DNA of 36,637 nucleotides from a bacterium (GTDB lineage: Bacteria > Bdellovibrionota_C > UBA2361 > SZUA-149 > JAGRAN01), in the NCBI GenBank assembly GCA_030431555.1, contig JAUIIP010000005.1, positions 1 through 36,637 of the forward strand, written 5' to 3'. Every line of letters begins with the position of its first letter. The first letter of the stretch is position 1. This document shows, piece after piece, positions 25,228-35,422 of this stretch. A program made the translations under genes and the position numbers. A model generated the notes under the pieces. The model searched no databases. It saw only the letters and a program-made list of their open reading frames with translations, and was not told the origin of the DNA.

Positions 25228-26223
25228 TCACTTCGACTTGCCCTCGATTACTGATTCAAGGATGCGAAACTGGGGATCGAATTCACCTAAGGCATCAAGA
25301 CCAAGATTTTCCACTGCAAGTTTCACAAGCTCCTGCGACGTAAGCTCCTGTGAAGATTGGTAGTATCTCCCCGCATCCAGCAGCGCCTGGCGCGGAATCA
25401 GTCCGATTAGTTCGCTGCCCGCGACATTCACCCCAAGTAGCCGAGCGCACTCACGGCATGCCTCATAGGCTTGAGCGAGGCCGGTAACTCCCAGCTGCGT
25501 TAAGTTCATCGAGACCTGGCAGCAGCCATACTGCTCCATCCACCAGCCAATCGCTTTCACACCAGCAAGGTGTGGACCCGGCCCCCCACCGCGCTGGCGC
25601 ACCATTGCTGCGATCTTTCGCGCTGTCGGCAGTTCGGCTCCGCTGAGGTTGACGTTAAATGCAGCCAGAAACTCACGTGCGCCGGTCACCAAAGCTCCGA
25701 AGCGCGGATTGAATGCTCTCGGTCCGAAGTCAGGTATCCACTGCTCATCGAGCAGTTTGTGTTCCAAGCCTTCGTAGCCGCCCCGCCGAACATCAGCCAA
25801 ATTCTTTCTGTGCGGCGCCTGGGAAGACGCCTCATACAAATATACGGGGACCTTGAGTTCACTTCCAACCCGACTTCCCAGCTCGCGAGACAACTGCACA
25901 CACTCTTCGATTGTCGAGGTTCCCAGGGGCACGAATGGCAGCACGTCGACGGCGCCAATCCTAGGATGTTCGCCGCGATGAGTTTGCATGTCGATGTGGC
26001 GCAAGGCGGATTCGACCAGTCGAAATGAGCCCTCAAGCACCGCATCAGGCTCACCTACAAAGGTAATCACAGTTCTGTTCGCATCGGAGCCCGGATCCAC
26101 GTGAAGAATCATCACGTTGGTTTTCTCAAGGTCGCCAAGAATCGCCGCGACGGTATCGCGATTTACTCCGGCACTAATGTTAGGTATGCACTCGACGAGC
26201 TTGCTCTGTGCCACGACCTGCAA
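25228..26223 (-). CDS. ftcD: Glutamate formimidoyltransferase
   Basis: KLVECIPNISAGVNRDTVAAIL; HVDPGSDANRTVITFVGEP; MQTHRGEHPRIGAVDVLPFVPLG; QVSMNLTQLGVTGLAQAYEACRE. Confidence 0.95.
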   Translation of the reverse strand: MQVVAQSKLVECIPNISAGVNRDTVAAILGDLEKTNVMILHVDPGSDANRTVITFVGEPDAVLEGSFRLVESALRHIDMQTHRGEHPRIGAVDVLPFVPLGTSTIEECVQLSRELGSRVGSELKVPVYLYEASSQAPHRKNLADVRRGGYEGLEHKLLDEQWIPDFGPRAFNPRFGALVTGAREFLAAFNVNLSGAELPTARKIAAMVRQRGGGPGPHLAGVKAIGWWMEQYGCCQVSMNLTQLGVTGLAQAYEACRECARLLGVNVAGSELIGLIPRQALLDAGRYYQSSQELTSQELVKLAVENLGLDALGEFDPQFRILESVIEGKSK

Positions 26224-27141
26224 CTATCCGGACTTCTGCCAGGACGCTTGACCAAGCAGTTTTATTTGACTGGCAAAGCGGCTTTCATCTTCGCCGCTGT
26301 CGGTAATCCAAAGACTGACATCCTGCGCATCGAGCTTTTTGACGATGTGGCTCGGCCCTCCGTCCAAAACACTACGGATTTCCTCGACTGAAGAGCCGAG
26401 GTCTTCGGGTCTGGCAAGCAGCACCAAGGCAACATTCCCGCGAAACCCTTCCTTGCCTTGCCGGGTCGCACCTAAAACCATTTCTGCATTAGTCGCAGGC
26501 ACTCCGATATTGGAGATGTCATGGCCGCCTTCAAATTTAACGGCTGAGTCGGTGTGCAGCTTCCCAGCAACCGCCACCGAATCGCTTTGAGTTCCGCCAA
26601 ATGCCGCATTTACATCCTGAACGTAGATCGCGAGAGAACTCCGCGGCTCTATTACCAAAGAAATCGCATACCACTTGCCTGGCTCCAAAGAGACAGAGTC
26701 AAAGGGAAACCAGCCGCCTGCGCCCTTGGAGTCTCGCCAGTACGCTTCAACCCTCAAGGAAGTCTCGCGGCGGTGGACACCAATCGCCCAGCCAGGGTAC
26801 GGCCGTTTGTTGCGCGCGTACTTTGCAATCAGATTGTGGCGGTAAGTCGCTTCCGGCAGGTCGTCAAAGCGCACAAGAAATGACACTAAAAAATTACGGT
26901 CAACTGCCGCGTCCAGCTCCGGATAGGAGTCGACCGCCGCGAAAGCCACACCAGATCCTACAGTTATAACTTTCGGAGTATTCTCTGACTCGGAAATTGC
27001 GGCTCGACGCCTGGCTGCCGCATCAGTCAAATCTCTGGTACCCGAGGCACTTGAGTAATATGTGGAGATAAATATCAGCGAGCCGACAACCGGAGCAATG
27101 AACCCGAATAAAGAGAGCAAGGCAATTCGCGTTGGGGACAA
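26224..27141 (-). CDS. Membrane-anchored LamG/concanavalin-like domain protein
   Basis: N-terminal TM; jelly-roll-like pattern (NFLVSFLVRFDDLP...GWAIGVHRRETSLRVEAYWRD...LEPGKWYAISLVIEP...GFRGNVALVLL). Confidence 0.65.
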   Translation of the reverse strand: MSPTRIALLSLFGFIAPVVGSLIFISTYYSSASGTRDLTDAAARRRAAISESENTPKVITVGSGVAFAAVDSYPELDAAVDRNFLVSFLVRFDDLPEATYRHNLIAKYARNKRPYPGWAIGVHRRETSLRVEAYWRDSKGAGGWFPFDSVSLEPGKWYAISLVIEPRSSLAIYVQDVNAAFGGTQSDSVAVAGKLHTDSAVKFEGGHDISNIGVPATNAEMVLGATRQGKEGFRGNVALVLLARPEDLGSSVEEIRSVLDGGPSHIVKKLDAQDVSLWITDSGEDESRFASQIKLLGQASWQKSG

Positions 27142-27225
27142 AGTCTTCGCTCCAAGTTCCTAACTACAAACTCGAGAACCTTTGGCCACCCGAGTAAAAA
27201 CCCGAATCTTCGTCTCAGCCGGATA

Positions 27226-27834
27226 TTAAGATTCGCTGTCTTGCTTCTCGTCTGAGTCTTCGTCGTCCGCGGCAACGATAGCACCGTCTTCATCGATGTC
27301 GAAGCCCTCGACCACCTCAACGTCTTCATCAGAAGCTTCCAGATTAGCCCTGGCCTCTTCAGTCTCCTGAGCCTCTTCCTCCTCAGTAGCCTTGGCTTTG
27401 TTAACGACAACTGTGAGGTTTGCTGTTACTTCGGGATGCAGCTTCACGCTGACCTTGTGTTCGCCGATCGAACGAATCGGCTCAGCAATCATTACTCGCC
27501 TACGGTCAATTTCGATCCCCTGCTCTAAAAGTTTAGCAGCAATATCTCTGTTGCCGATTGAGCCGAAGACCTTGCCGCCGCTAGCTCCCCTAAGCGTAAA
27601 TTCCAGAGTAAGCGAAGAAACTTCCTTGGCACGCTCCTCTGCGGCACCCTTCAACTGTCGCTTCTTGGCGTTGATTCTGCGGCTCATGTGCTCGACCTGC
27701 TTGGCGCTGGCCGAAGCAAGTTCTATTGCCGTACCGCGGGGAATCAAGAAATTCCTAGCGTATCCAGGCTTAACTGTAACAGTCTCACCGATGTCGCCGA
27801 GTCCGACCACGTCTTCTGTAAGAATAACCTGCAT
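27226..27834 (-). CDS. rplI: 50S ribosomal protein L9 with acidic C-terminal extension
   Basis: MQVILTEDVVGLGDIGETVTVKPGYARNFLIPRGTA; acidic tail EEEEAQETEEARANLEASDEDVEVVEGFDIDEDGAIVAADDEDSDEKQDSES. Confidence 0.97.
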   Translation of the reverse strand: MQVILTEDVVGLGDIGETVTVKPGYARNFLIPRGTAIELASASAKQVEHMSRRINAKKRQLKGAAEERAKEVSSLTLEFTLRGASGGKVFGSIGNRDIAAKLLEQGIEIDRRRVMIAEPIRSIGEHKVSVKLHPEVTANLTVVVNKAKATEEEEAQETEEARANLEASDEDVEVVEGFDIDEDGAIVAADDEDSDEKQDSES

Positions 27835-27874
27835 TACTTCCTCCGCCGTTGTAATCTAGTTGGGGCGCGCGCAC

Positions 27875-28348
27875 TTAAGCCGACGCGTCAGCACTCCGAG
27901 AGTCATCGTCATCATCCGAATCGTCGTCGTTGTCGTCGTTGTCGTCGTCATCCGAATCGTCGTCATCTGAGCGCCGTGAGCTGCGTTCTCCCTGCACCGG
28001 AGCAGCTTGCTCCTTGAGCTTAGTAGACAGCGGAGGAGCAAACTCGTCGCGCTCGACAATCAGCACCCGAAGGCAGTTGTCGTTGATCTTAAGCTGGCGA
28101 CTGATATCAGCTACCAAGGAATTGTCAGCGTCAAAGTCAATTACGACGTAAATGCCGTATTGCTTCTTCTGAATTGGATACGCCAATTGACGGCGGCCCC
28201 AAATCTGATTGCTGATAATCTTGCCCTGGTGAGCCGAAATCGCTGCTTCGACCTTAGCAATCTCTTCCTTGACCGCCTCTTCGCCGAGGTCGGAGTCAAA
28301 GATGATAACTGCCTGGTATTGCAATGTGTCTTTTCTAAAATTAGCCAT
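27875..28348 (-). CDS. rpsF: 30S ribosomal protein S6 with Asp/Ser-rich C-terminal tail
   Basis: QYQAVIIFDSDLGEEAVKEEIAKVEAAI; WGRRQLAYPIQKKQYGIYVVIDF; tail RRSDDDDSDDDDNDDNDDDSDDDDDSRSADASA. Confidence 0.97.
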   Translation of the reverse strand: MANFRKDTLQYQAVIIFDSDLGEEAVKEEIAKVEAAISAHQGKIISNQIWGRRQLAYPIQKKQYGIYVVIDFDADNSLVADISRQLKINDNCLRVLIVERDEFAPPLSTKLKEQAAPVQGERSSRRSDDDDSDDDDNDDNDDDSDDDDDSRSADASA

Positions 28349-28401
28349 TCTCTTACGCCGTAAGTATCACACCCGACACCTGACATCGGGCGCGACGAAT
28401 T

Positions 28402-30480
28402 CTATACCAACATTGGGGCGATAACTAAAGCGACAATCGACATCAATTTAACCAAGATATTCATCGATGGTCCCGAGGTGTCCTTAAACGGGTCACCCAC
28501 TGTGTCACCAATCACTGCCGCTTTATGGGATTCACTGCCCTTAGACTCGCCCTCAACATCACCGGACTCAATCATCTTTTTGGCGTTGTCCCACGCACCG
28601 CCGCTGTTAGCCATAAACAAGGCCAACACGACTCCACTAACCAGGGCCCCAGCCAACATTCCGCCGAGTGCTTCTGCGCCAAGACCGAATCCAACAATTA
28701 GAGGCGCCACGACAGCCAAGACTCCCGGAGCAATCATTTCGCGCAGCGCCGCTTTGGTCGAAATTTCGATGCAGCGCTCAGTGTCACCCTTTACGCCTTC
28801 CTTACCTTCGAGCAGGCCGGGAATCTCTTTAAACTGTCGTCGGATTTCAGAAACCATGTCACCGGCGGCTCGGCCAACCGAAGTCATAGTAAATGCCGCA
28901 ATGACAGCCGGAAGCATTGCACCAATCAGCAGGCCAACTACGACTAAAGGCTCAGTTAGGCTGACTGAAATCGGCTCAGGCACCGCTTGAGTAAAGGCCG
29001 AGAACAGCGCCAGCGCAGTCAGAGCCGCCGAACCAATCGCGAACCCTTTACCAATGGCAGCAGTCGTATTGCCGAGACTATCAAGCTCGTCAGTGATTTT
29101 CCGAACATCAGGACCCAGGCCGGACATCTCTGAAATCCCGCCAGCGTTGTCTGCAATCGGTCCGTATGCATCGACACTCATCGTAACGCCTACAGTAGCA
29201 AGCATGCCGACGGACGCGATGCCGATTCCGTACAGACCGCCGAAGTAATTTGCAATCAATATTGCAGCGCAAATTCCAAGCAGCGGTGCCGCGACACTTT
29301 CAAATCCGACAGCCAAGCCGCCGATGATGTTAGTAGCTGAACCGGTCTTGGATGCTTCCACAATTCTGGTAACCGGCTTACCGGAGGTGTAGTGTTCGGT
29401 CAGCAATCCAATCAAAACACCTGCGACGCAGCCGGAAACAACCGCCATCCATACAGATACCGCGACACTCGAAAACAGGAAGAAGATCAGCGAAGCGCCA
29501 AGGAAAATCGCGGCGGCGTAGATAGTCGCCTTACGAAGCGCATCACTTGGGTCAGCCTCCTTGAGCTTGTCCATCGCCTTGATTCCAATCAGCGAAGAAA
29601 TTAGCCCGATCAGCGAAAGCGCCAAAGGTGTTCCGATGAGCGCCATGCGATAAGTTTCAGCACCGTCAGGTGTGAAGTTATTAGTGAGCTCCGCAATTTT
29701 CTCAATTGGAAGCGTCGCTGCAATTGCCATCGTGGCAATAATTCCACCGACATACGACTCAAAAATATCAGCGCCCATCCCGGCCACATCGCCCACGTTG
29801 TCACCAACGTTGTCGGCAATTACGCCTGGGTTGCGTGGATCGTCTTCGGGAATGCTCGCCTCCACTTTACCAACGAGGTCTGAGCCAACGTCGGCCGCTT
29901 TAGTGTAAATTCCTCCGCCGACACGAGCGAAGAGCGCAATCGAAGAAGCGCCCATTGCAAAGCCAGTAATGTGCTTAACAGTGGCAGCATCTCCACCGAA
30001 CATGTAGTTCAAGATCCCTACACCGAGCAGCCCGAGACTTGCGACTGCCAAGCCCATTACTGCCCCACCGCTGAACGCTACGAACAAGGCATCGGCAGAG
30101 CCGTTCTCTGAAGCACTTGCGGTCGTTCGAACGTTTGCGCGAGTAGCAGCGATCATCCCACTCACGCCGGCCGCTACAGAACACAATGCACCAAGTAAAA
30201 ATGAAATTCCTGTCTGCCATCCGAGAGAGCTGCTCGAAAGGATAAGCAAGAATACGATTAAGACGAAAGCAGCCAGGTAGGTATACTCGGCCTTCAGAAA
30301 CGCCTTCGCTCCTTTCTCAATCTCGAGAGCGATGTCGCGCATGCGATCAGTGCCGGTCGGGCGAGTCATGAAATCGCGAAAAATCTTATTCGCGTAAAAC
30401 AATCCACCAATACCGGCTATCGGCGCCAAAAACGCCAAAATGTAAGCAATGCCTGTTTGAACAGTCCCTAAAAAGCCCAT
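28402..30480 (-). CDS. hppA: Membrane-bound ion-translocating pyrophosphatase
   Basis: [82 protein letters not shown]; start preferred at [10 protein letters not shown]. Confidence 0.97.
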   Translation of the reverse strand: MGFLGTVQTGIAYILAFLAPIAGIGGLFYANKIFRDFMTRPTGTDRMRDIALEIEKGAKAFLKAEYTYLAAFVLIVFLLILSSSSLGWQTGISFLLGALCSVAAGVSGMIAATRANVRTTASASENGSADALFVAFSGGAVMGLAVASLGLLGVGILNYMFGGDAATVKHITGFAMGASSIALFARVGGGIYTKAADVGSDLVGKVEASIPEDDPRNPGVIADNVGDNVGDVAGMGADIFESYVGGIIATMAIAATLPIEKIAELTNNFTPDGAETYRMALIGTPLALSLIGLISSLIGIKAMDKLKEADPSDALRKATIYAAAIFLGASLIFFLFSSVAVSVWMAVVSGCVAGVLIGLLTEHYTSGKPVTRIVEASKTGSATNIIGGLAVGFESVAAPLLGICAAILIANYFGGLYGIGIASVGMLATVGVTMSVDAYGPIADNAGGISEMSGLGPDVRKITDELDSLGNTTAAIGKGFAIGSAALTALALFSAFTQAVPEPISVSLTEPLVVVGLLIGAMLPAVIAAFTMTSVGRAAGDMVSEIRRQFKEIPGLLEGKEGVKGDTERCIEISTKAALREMIAPGVLAVVAPLIVGFGLGAEALGGMLAGALVSGVVLALFMANSGGAWDNAKKMIESGDVEGESKGSESHKAAVIGDTVGDPFKDTSGPSMNILVKLMSIVALVIAPMLV

Positions 30481-30663
30481 TAGCTCGCTCTCTCCATCTA
30501 TCTTCCTCAGCCGTCGGGCCAAGCTGTTCACCGAGCCGAGTGGCGGCTCGCTGAGCACCGACGGTCATTCACAAAAACGAAAAATCTTCAGGGAATACGT
30601 TGTCCTCGCCCTGGGAAACCACAGCCTTTACAAAAGGTCAGCTCTGAAGTCAAGAAGTAGCAG

Positions 30664-31239
30664 CTATCCGCCTTGGCTCCGATTGAAGCGCTGCTGAGTC
30701 AGCTCCAAGCCTTCCTCGAGCAAACAACGAATCGCCTTCGCGCCATCTGCCGCGGCATCCAAAACATGCCGCTGCTCCTCCCCCGACGGGCGGCCCAAGA
30801 CCCAGGACGAAACTGCGTCTTCCGACCTGGCACGCTCAGCATCAGGGCGACCTATCCCGACCCGTATTCTATAGAAATCCGCCGTGCCTAAGGCGCGCTT
30901 TATATCGTTCAGGCCTTTATGACCCGCGGTCGAACCACCGCGTTTAACTCTGAGCGCTCCAGGCGGCAAATCGAGCTCGTCGTGGCAGACTATTAAGTTC
31001 TCAGGCGCAATCTTATAAAACGCCATCGCCCGCTGAACCGGAGAACCACTCAAATTCATGTAGGTCTGGGGAAGAACCAACAAACAGCGCTCCTCGGCAA
31101 TCTCGACTCGCGCGAGCTTAGCTTCGAATTTGTCTTCCCAAGGCCCACCGGAGAGCGCCTCAATAACCCATACTCCGGCGTTGTGTCTCGTGCGTTCATA
31201 TCTAGACCCGGGGTTGCCGAGTCCAACAATTGCGAACAC
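30664..31239 (-). CDS. pth: Peptidyl-tRNA hydrolase
   Basis: MFAIVGLGNPGSRYERTRHNAGVWVIEAL; LVLPQTYMNLSGSPVQ; VCHDELDLPPGALRVKRGGSTAGHKGLNDI. Confidence 0.97.
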   Translation of the reverse strand: MFAIVGLGNPGSRYERTRHNAGVWVIEALSGGPWEDKFEAKLARVEIAEERCLLVLPQTYMNLSGSPVQRAMAFYKIAPENLIVCHDELDLPPGALRVKRGGSTAGHKGLNDIKRALGTADFYRIRVGIGRPDAERARSEDAVSSWVLGRPSGEEQRHVLDAAADGAKAIRCLLEEGLELTQQRFNRSQGG

Positions 31240-31288
31240 CTTTGGTCCCCTCTTGCAGCAATGCGTAACGCACCACTAAAGGCTCGGC

Positions 31289-31981
31289 CTATTCGCCTTC
31301 GCCTTCTGCCTGAGCGCCGGCCTCACCAGCTTCACCAGCCTCGCCGCCTTCACCCTCAGCAGCCTCGCCTTCTTCTGCGCCCTCTGCTTCGGCAGCAGCC
31401 GCGGCCTCAGCCATACGCTTCTTAGATAGAGCAGCAACAACCGAAACAACTTCTTCAGTTCGAAGCTCTACACCTTCAGGAAGTACTATATCCCCAACGT
31501 TAAGGGTATCACCCGTCTCGAGACTGCTGACATCGATTTCGAGCACCGAAGGAATCTCTTTCGGCAAGCACTCAACTTCAACTTCATTGAGAGTCTGGCT
31601 AAGAACTGCCTCCCCGATTTTAACCGCCGGACATTCACCAACAATCTTAACGGGGACACTGACGCGAATCGCTTCACCGGTCTTGAGAGCTAGAAAATCT
31701 ATGTGAAGCGGCTTGCCCTTGATCGGCTCGATTTGCATATCTCGCACTAGAGCCATTTGGCCGTTCAGCTCGCTGTCGGGAGACTGAATGATGAAGATCT
31801 GCGATGAACCGGTGCTGGCGATCTTATGGTCAAACACCAGATTATCTACCTCTACCGAGACAGCTTCATCAAACTCTGCGCCGTAGAGAACGCCGGGAAT
31901 AATCCCCGCTCTTCTAAGCCTGCCGGCATTCCCTGAGCCGAGCGAAGCGCGCTTCTTTACTTCAATTTCTATGGTTTCCAC
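31289..31981 (-). CDS. rplY: 50S ribosomal protein L25/general stress protein Ctc, with Ala/Glu/Gly tail
   Basis: METIEIEVKKRASLGSGNAGRLRRAGIIPGVLYG; HIDFLALKTGEAIRVSVPVKIVGECPAVK; tail EAEGAEEGEAAEGEGGEAGEAGEAGAQAEGEGE. Confidence 0.95.
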   Translation of the reverse strand: METIEIEVKKRASLGSGNAGRLRRAGIIPGVLYGAEFDEAVSVEVDNLVFDHKIASTGSSQIFIIQSPDSELNGQMALVRDMQIEPIKGKPLHIDFLALKTGEAIRVSVPVKIVGECPAVKIGEAVLSQTLNEVEVECLPKEIPSVLEIDVSSLETGDTLNVGDIVLPEGVELRTEEVVSVVAALSKKRMAEAAAAAEAEGAEEGEAAEGEGGEAGEAGEAGAQAEGEGE

Positions 31982-31992
31982 TTCTTCCTCCT

Positions 31993-32967
31993 TTATACGA
32001 TATCGAAAAGTGAGCTGATCGAGTCATCCTCATGGATGCGCAAAATGGCTTCACCAATAATAGTAGCCACGCTTAACCTCGTCAGCCACGGCAGCTCTCC
32101 GTTGTCGAGATCCGCGTGATAAATAGTGTCACTGACTATTACTTCTTCTATGCTGCTCTCGGGCAGCCTGGTCTTAGCAGTCCCGGATAGTACTGCGTGA
32201 GTACAGACCGTAACAACACGTTCGGCGCCGCGATCCAGCAGCGCATCAGCCGCCTTAATCAGCGTCGAACCTGTATCAACCATGTCGTCGACTATAATAG
32301 TCGTCTTGCCAAAAACATCACCGACCACATTCATCTCAGCCACTTCATTCGGACCGGAACGACGCTTGTCGATGATTGCAAGCGAGGCGTCACCCATGTG
32401 CTTAGCGTAAGAACGGGCTCTGGCCACACCGCCGGCGTCCGGTGATACGATACAGACATCCTCTCCACCAAACTTTTCACGCAAGTATTTAAGGTGAACC
32501 GGCATGGCATACAGGTTATCCACCGGAATATTAAAAAACCCCATAATTTGACCGGCATGGAGGTCCATCGTCAGGACCCTGTCCGCGCCCGCCGTTACGA
32601 TAAGGTCCGATACCAGCTTGGCCGTAATTGGAACGCGCGGTCTCGTTTTTCTGTCCTGACGTGCATAACCGAAATACGGTATAACCGCCGTAATACGTTC
32701 CGCACTCGAGCGCCTCAAGGCATCGAGAATGATCAACAGCTCCATTAAATAATCATTCCCGGGACTAGACGTGCTCTGAATGACAAAAACGTCATGGCCG
32801 CGCACGTTGTCACCCACTTCGACGTACAGCTCGCCGTCGCTAAATCTTCGAATATCGCAAGCCCGCAGGTCTCCTGCACCTGAAGCTCGAGCCGCTGCTG
32901 TCGCCAGTTTAGGATTCGATCGACCCGAAATAATCGAAAGTGGTCCGCGTGAAATCGAATTTGCCAC
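31993..32967 (-). CDS. prs: Ribose-phosphate pyrophosphokinase
   Basis: FSDGELYVEVGDNVRGHDVFVIQSTSSPGNDYLMELLIILDALRRSSAERITAVIPYFGYARQDRKTRPRVPITAKLVSDL; TTIIVDDMVDTGSTL. Confidence 0.97.
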   Translation of the reverse strand: MANSISRGPLSIISGRSNPKLATAAARASGAGDLRACDIRRFSDGELYVEVGDNVRGHDVFVIQSTSSPGNDYLMELLIILDALRRSSAERITAVIPYFGYARQDRKTRPRVPITAKLVSDLIVTAGADRVLTMDLHAGQIMGFFNIPVDNLYAMPVHLKYLREKFGGEDVCIVSPDAGGVARARSYAKHMGDASLAIIDKRRSGPNEVAEMNVVGDVFGKTTIIVDDMVDTGSTLIKAADALLDRGAERVVTVCTHAVLSGTAKTRLPESSIEEVIVSDTIYHADLDNGELPWLTRLSVATIIGEAILRIHEDDSISSLFDIV

Positions 32968-33043
32968 TGCGCTGCTATCCTCCCGGACTTGGGCCGAAAC
33001 CCAGTTCGTATGAAAATTACTGTCCAGCGACGGACTTAAAAGC

Positions 33044-33114
33044 TGGGCGGGCAGGATTCGAACCTGCGAATGCCGGAACCAAAATCCGGAGGCTTACCGC
33101 TTGCCGACCGCCCA
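33044..33114 (-). tRNA. tRNA-Gln (anticodon UUG)
   Basis: Reverse strand TGGGCGG TC GGCAAGCGGTAAGCC T CCGGA TTTTGGT TCCGG CATTC GCAGG TTCGAAT CCTGC CCGCCCA forms a full cloverleaf; anticodon TTG. Confidence 0.95.
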
Positions 33115-33553
33115 ATAACCATAGACAGGCTTATGTGGAGTCCCCCAACGCGTTGCGCTGAGAGGGAATCATAAACCACGGTTTGTAAAGTCTGTCTACT
33201 GTGCAAACATTGCTACGATTTTTATTCGAGCCCCGCCGCTAAAATTGGGCTATTTAATACCGAGAGACTGAAGTAATTTCAAGAGCTGGCTGCGCGATTA
33301 AACGGCTGTGTTTTACTCAGTAATAGTCTTGCACTTTTTGCGATTACACTTAAACTATTGATACTGGGGATAAACCATCGATTATCTTGCTTTATGAGCG
33401 GACCTATACCACTCAAGCGTACCCTTTTTCAGTCTGAGGGCGTCTAAGAGAGTAAGAGAATCTGGGCGAAGGGATCGCCAGTTGCTGTGTGGATCGCCTG
33501 TTAATGCCGAAAAATGCGGCTTAGTGCAGGCTTGGTTAGGAAGCGGGTGTTGC

Positions 33554-33757
33554 ATGGATGGGACTAACGGGGACGCGAAGTTCCCCAATTGTAAGAAGTG
33601 CGGTGCGGGTGTACTCGTACCACTTTCAGATTACGGTCAGGAAGGTGCAAGCGTGCCGTATAAAGCTTGGGCCTGCACTAATCCGGATTGTGGATTTTCA
33701 CTTCGAATAGATAAAGGCGACGTTACCTACGGTCGCAAGATTCAGCAGAAACAGTAA
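33554..33757 (+). CDS. Small zinc-ribbon-like protein
   Basis: MDGTNGDAKFPNCKKCGAGVLVPLSDYGQEGASVPYKAWACTNPDCGFSLRIDKGDVTYG: CxxCG...CxxxxCG. Confidence 0.7.
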   Translation: MDGTNGDAKFPNCKKCGAGVLVPLSDYGQEGASVPYKAWACTNPDCGFSLRIDKGDVTYGRKIQQKQ

Positions 33758-33789
33758 CAAGCGTTCGGCTTGCTGAGCCGACGCAATTA

Positions 33790-35241
33790 TTACGTTTCGC
33801 CCGCTGCCGTCTCACTCGGTTTATCCGCGATACCGAGCTTGTCCATCTTGTATTTGAGGATGCGCCGACTGATGCCCAGCAGCTCAGCGGCTTTGGTCTG
33901 AACGTATCCGGTGCGCTTCAGCGCCTTTTCGATAAGGTCGCGTTCGAACTCCGCCTCCGCCTGTTCGAACGGTATAATGCCGTCCAAGACGTCCTGTTTC
34001 AAATTGCCGCTTGTCGGCGAAGGATTCTTAAGCCGCGCCGGAAGATCAGCCTCTGTAATCATATCCGCTGAACTCAGGGCCAGCAGCGATTCGGTTACAT
34101 TCTCAAGCTCCCTCACATTCCCGGGCCAAGAATAGCGCTTGAGCAAGCCTACCACTTCATCTTCGATCTTCGGCTGCCGCCCCGCATAAAGCGGCGATAA
34201 GCGCTCGACAAAAAATTTGATTAACGTGTCGATATCTTCGCTGCGCTCTCTAAGCGGAGGACTGTGCAGCGACACGACGTTTATTCGATAAAACAAGTCC
34301 TGGCGGAACGTGCCGTCAGCAACTGCTTTTTCAAGACTCTTATTGGTGGCGGCGATAATTCGAACATCAACTTTCGTCGGAGTGGACTTCCCTACCCTGT
34401 AAAACTCCTGCTCTTGCAAGAAGCGCAGCATTTTTACCTGAACCGCCAGACTAAGCTCTCCTATTTCGTCCAGCAGCAAAGTTCCACCGTCAGCTAATTC
34501 AAAATGCCCGACGCGCTTCTCCACGGCATGCGTAAACGCGCCCTTCTCGTGGCCGAAAAGCTCTGACTCTATAAGTGTCTCGGGAATCGCGGCACAGTTT
34601 AGCGCAACAAACGGTCCGCCGCGGCGCGGACTGCGATTATGAATTTCTCGCGCAATGAGTTCCTTGCCGGTTCCGGACTCACCCGTAACGAGAACAGTAG
34701 TATCCCGCTTAGCAACCTGTTCAATCTTTTTATAAAGCTCCTGCATCAACGGATGCGAGCCGACCATGCAGCCGAAATCACCTTCCGCAGCGGGAAGTTC
34801 AGGCCTTGAATACTGATGGACAACGACTTCGCCGGGAGTTGACTTCCCACCGGCGCCGGCACTTAGCGTGTTCTCGATAAGACTAAGAAGCTCGTCGACG
34901 TCATACGGCTTGTTTAAGTAATCAACCGCACCAATCTTCATAGCTTCGACAACTGTTTTTACGTTCTTGTTTGCCGTGAGCATGATTACAGGAATTTCAA
35001 CGAAATCCTTGCGGACCTTCGCCAACATTTCCATTCCATCGACGCCGGGCATTGTGACGTCTAGCAGCATCAAGCTTGGCAGAGTGCCGGCTTCGCGCGC
35101 AGCTCTGAGAAGCTCCAGTGCCTCCTCAGCGCTTTCGGCAGCCTGAGTCTCGTAGATCCGCCCCAGGATGAGCTTTAGCGACTCACGAACGTTGGCTTCG
35201 TCGTCGACAATTAAGATGTGTTCTTGAGATTTGTCACTCAT
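33790..35241 (-). CDS. Sigma54-dependent NtrC-family response regulator (REC-AAA+-Fis HTH)
   Basis: [15 protein letters not shown] receiver; [15 protein letters not shown] Walker [35 protein letters not shown]; Fis-type [26 protein letters not shown]. Confidence 0.95.
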   Translation of the reverse strand: MSDKSQEHILIVDDEANVRESLKLILGRIYETQAAESAEEALELLRAAREAGTLPSLMLLDVTMPGVDGMEMLAKVRKDFVEIPVIMLTANKNVKTVVEAMKIGAVDYLNKPYDVDELLSLIENTLSAGAGGKSTPGEVVVHQYSRPELPAAEGDFGCMVGSHPLMQELYKKIEQVAKRDTTVLVTGESGTGKELIAREIHNRSPRRGGPFVALNCAAIPETLIESELFGHEKGAFTHAVEKRVGHFELADGGTLLLDEIGELSLAVQVKMLRFLQEQEFYRVGKSTPTKVDVRIIAATNKSLEKAVADGTFRQDLFYRINVVSLHSPPLRERSEDIDTLIKFFVERLSPLYAGRQPKIEDEVVGLLKRYSWPGNVRELENVTESLLALSSADMITEADLPARLKNPSPTSGNLKQDVLDGIIPFEQAEAEFERDLIEKALKRTGYVQTKAAELLGISRRILKYKMDKLGIADKPSETAAGET

Positions 35242-35422
35242 GGACTTAAAAAACCCTTAACCTCACGCCGGCAGCAGCGAGCCGCACCCCCGCGCCTTAA
35301 ATGAATTCGGCCGACATTCGTCTCTATTAAGATGCAACACCGTGCAGGATCGTTGGTAGCTATAATATTTTTGATTGTTGCCTGAAATACTGCTAGTTAA
35401 GAGCAGATGAGGGGCAAGTTGG

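Noticed and set aside
27930-28151. Plus-strand Ser-rich ORF (MSSLSSSSESSSSERR...)
   Set aside because: Antisense of the Asp-rich S6 tail.
33762-33784. Small inverted repeat tcggct/agccga between convergent genes as a terminator
   Set aside because: Short stem without a T-tract; too weak to call.
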